Positions 63,172 through 64,000 of a stretch of DNA of 64,000 nt are shown one piece after another. Made by a program: the position numbers and the translations under genes. Every line of letters starts with the position of its first letter. Position 1 is the first letter of the stretch. Source of the DNA: Hominisplanchenecus faecis (lineage in GTDB: Bacteria > Bacillota > Clostridia > Lachnospirales > Lachnospiraceae); NCBI RefSeq assembly GCF_020687205.1, contig NZ_JAJEQE010000011.1, positions 1-64,000 on the forward strand. The letters run 5' to 3'. The notes below the pieces were generated by a model. That model did not search any database and was not told the DNA's origin. It saw only the letters and a list, made by a program, of their open reading frames with translations.

Positions 63172-64000
63172 ATGGGATTTATGATAATTGACGGTAGAAA
63201 AGTAGAATTTACCGATGAAAAAAATATTCTGACGGTCATAAGAAAAGCAGGCATTGACGTACCGACACTGTGTTACCATTCAGAACTTTCTACTTTTGGT
63301 GCGTGCAGACTCTGTACGGTAGAAGACGACAGAGGAAGGACATTTGCGTCCTGTTCCGAAGAGCCGAGAGATGGCATGGTGATCTATACAAACTCAGAAA
63401 AAGTAAGAAAATACCGCAAGCTGATCGTAGAGCTTTTGCTGGCTGCACATTGCAGAGACTGTACGACCTGTATCAAGAGCGGCGAGTGTGTACTTCAGGA
63501 ACTGGCACACCGCCTCGGCGTGAAAAAAGTACGTTTCCAGAATACAAGAGAAGAAAGACCGCTTGACTTTTCTTCTCCTGCGATCGTGCGTGATCCGAAT
63601 AAATGCATCCTTTGCGGAAACTGCGTGCGTGTCTGTGACGAGATCCAGGGGATCGGTGCGATCGATTTTGCTTACCGCGGAACCGATGCGATGGTCATGC
63701 CGGCATTTGACCGGCAGATCGCAGAGACAGACTGTGTAAACTGCGGACAGTGCCGTGTATTCTGCCCGACCGGTGCGATCACAATCCGTACTAACATTGG
63801 AGAAGTATGGAAGGCACTGGCAGACAAAGATACCAGAGTCGTGGCTCAGATCGCCCCGGCAGTGCGTGTGGCAGCCGGTGATGCATTTGGACTTCCGAAA
63901 GGTGAAAATGCGATGGGCAAGATTGTGGCAGCTCTGCACCGCATGGGATTTGATGAAGTCTTTGACACCAGTTATTCAGCGGATCTGACGATCATGGAAG
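63172..64000 (+). CDS. hydA: Bifurcating [FeFe] hydrogenase subunit HydA, N-terminal part
   Basis: The gene is cut by the window end after about 276 codons. Visible domains: a plant-type [2Fe-2S] ferredoxin (Cys34, Cys45, Cys48, Cys61), the His-Cys3 cluster site (His93, Cys97, Cys100, Cys106), two 4Fe-4S motifs (CILCGNCVRVC, CVNCGQCRVFC) and the start of the H-cluster domain (APAVRVAAGDAFGLPKG, MGFDEVFDTSYSADLTIME). The start at 63172 follows GGAGGGCAGATT. With HydC and HydB it forms the trimeric electron-bifurcating hydrogenase. Confidence 0.93.
   Translation, partial: MGFMIIDGRKVEFTDEKNILTVIRKAGIDVPTLCYHSELSTFGACRLCTVEDDRGRTFASCSEEPRDGMVIYTNSEKVRKYRKLIVELLLAAHCRDCTTCIKSGECVLQELAHRLGVKKVRFQNTREERPLDFSSPAIVRDPNKCILCGNCVRVCDEIQGIGAIDFAYRGTDAMVMPAFDRQIAETDCVNCGQCRVFCPTGAITIRTNIGEVWKALADKDTRVVAQIAPAVRVAAGDAFGLPKGENAMGKIVAALHRMGFDEVFDTSYSADLTIME

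Overview
The window looks like a chromosomal piece of an anaerobic, acetogenic gut Firmicute of the family Lachnospiraceae, most likely Blautia or a close relative. The reasons are a nearly complete carbonyl branch of the Wood-Ljungdahl pathway, an electron-bifurcating type [FeFe] hydrogenase operon, a secreted GH95-type fucosidase with FIVAR and BspA-like repeats, strong AGGAGG ribosome binding sites and typical clostridial housekeeping synteny. Genus is inference; no rRNA gene is present. I saw no tRNA, CRISPR array, insertion sequence or prophage.

Layout. 1-7706: DUF177, rpmF, plsX, acpP, rnc, smc, ftsY. 7711-13993: ilvA and a four-gene sugar or cell-envelope set (UDP-glucose dehydrogenase, GT2, GT-C-like membrane protein, flippase-like membrane protein) that sits inside the usual ftsY-ylxM junction. 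14083-22342: ylxM, ffh, rpsP, khpA, rimM, trmD, rplS, three lepB-family genes around rbgA, rnhB, yraN. 22433-27475: pgeF, a TIM-barrel isomerase-like protein and an ATPase/FtsX-type ABC transporter. 27672-31946: giant fucosidase. 32083-37945: a divergent PRPP synthase (minus strand), then DUF512 radical-SAM-like protein, der, plsY, gpsA. 38086-40962: TrpXYZ-type ABC importer. 41058-57466: small metal-related genes, then metF, cooC, acsA/cooS, cooC, acsB, acsD, acsC, acsE, acsV, a DUF3786-FchA fusion, folD, a nitroreductase and a cupin. 57599-64000: a small alarmone synthetase, a cobalamin riboswitch with no target gene, a group-B-like [FeFe] hydrogenase (minus strand) and hydC-hydB-hydA, the last running off the end.

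How the genes work together. FchA, FolD and MetF carry the one-carbon unit from methenyl- to methyl-tetrahydrofolate. AcsE passes the methyl group to the corrinoid iron-sulfur protein AcsCD, which AcsV keeps in the active Co(I) state. CooS makes CO from CO2, and AcsB joins methyl, CO and CoA to acetyl-CoA. Two CooC ATPases, CooT and a His-rich protein probably deliver nickel. HydABC would supply reduced ferredoxin and NADH or use H2. Formate-THF ligase and formate dehydrogenase are not in this window.

Most interesting observations: (1) a promoter-driven, terminator-ended B12 riboswitch with no downstream gene, placed between the corrinoid pathway and the hydrogenases, a candidate riboswitch-controlled small RNA; (2) a signal peptidase I paralogue that has lost both catalytic residues, next to two intact copies; (3) an in-frame DUF3786-FchA fusion with a strong internal start site; (4) an unusually structured 200-nt region downstream of acsB; (5) an interspersed repeat starting at the stop codons of acsV and the hydrogenase gene; (6) a perfect 18-bp palindrome on the hydrogenase -35 box.
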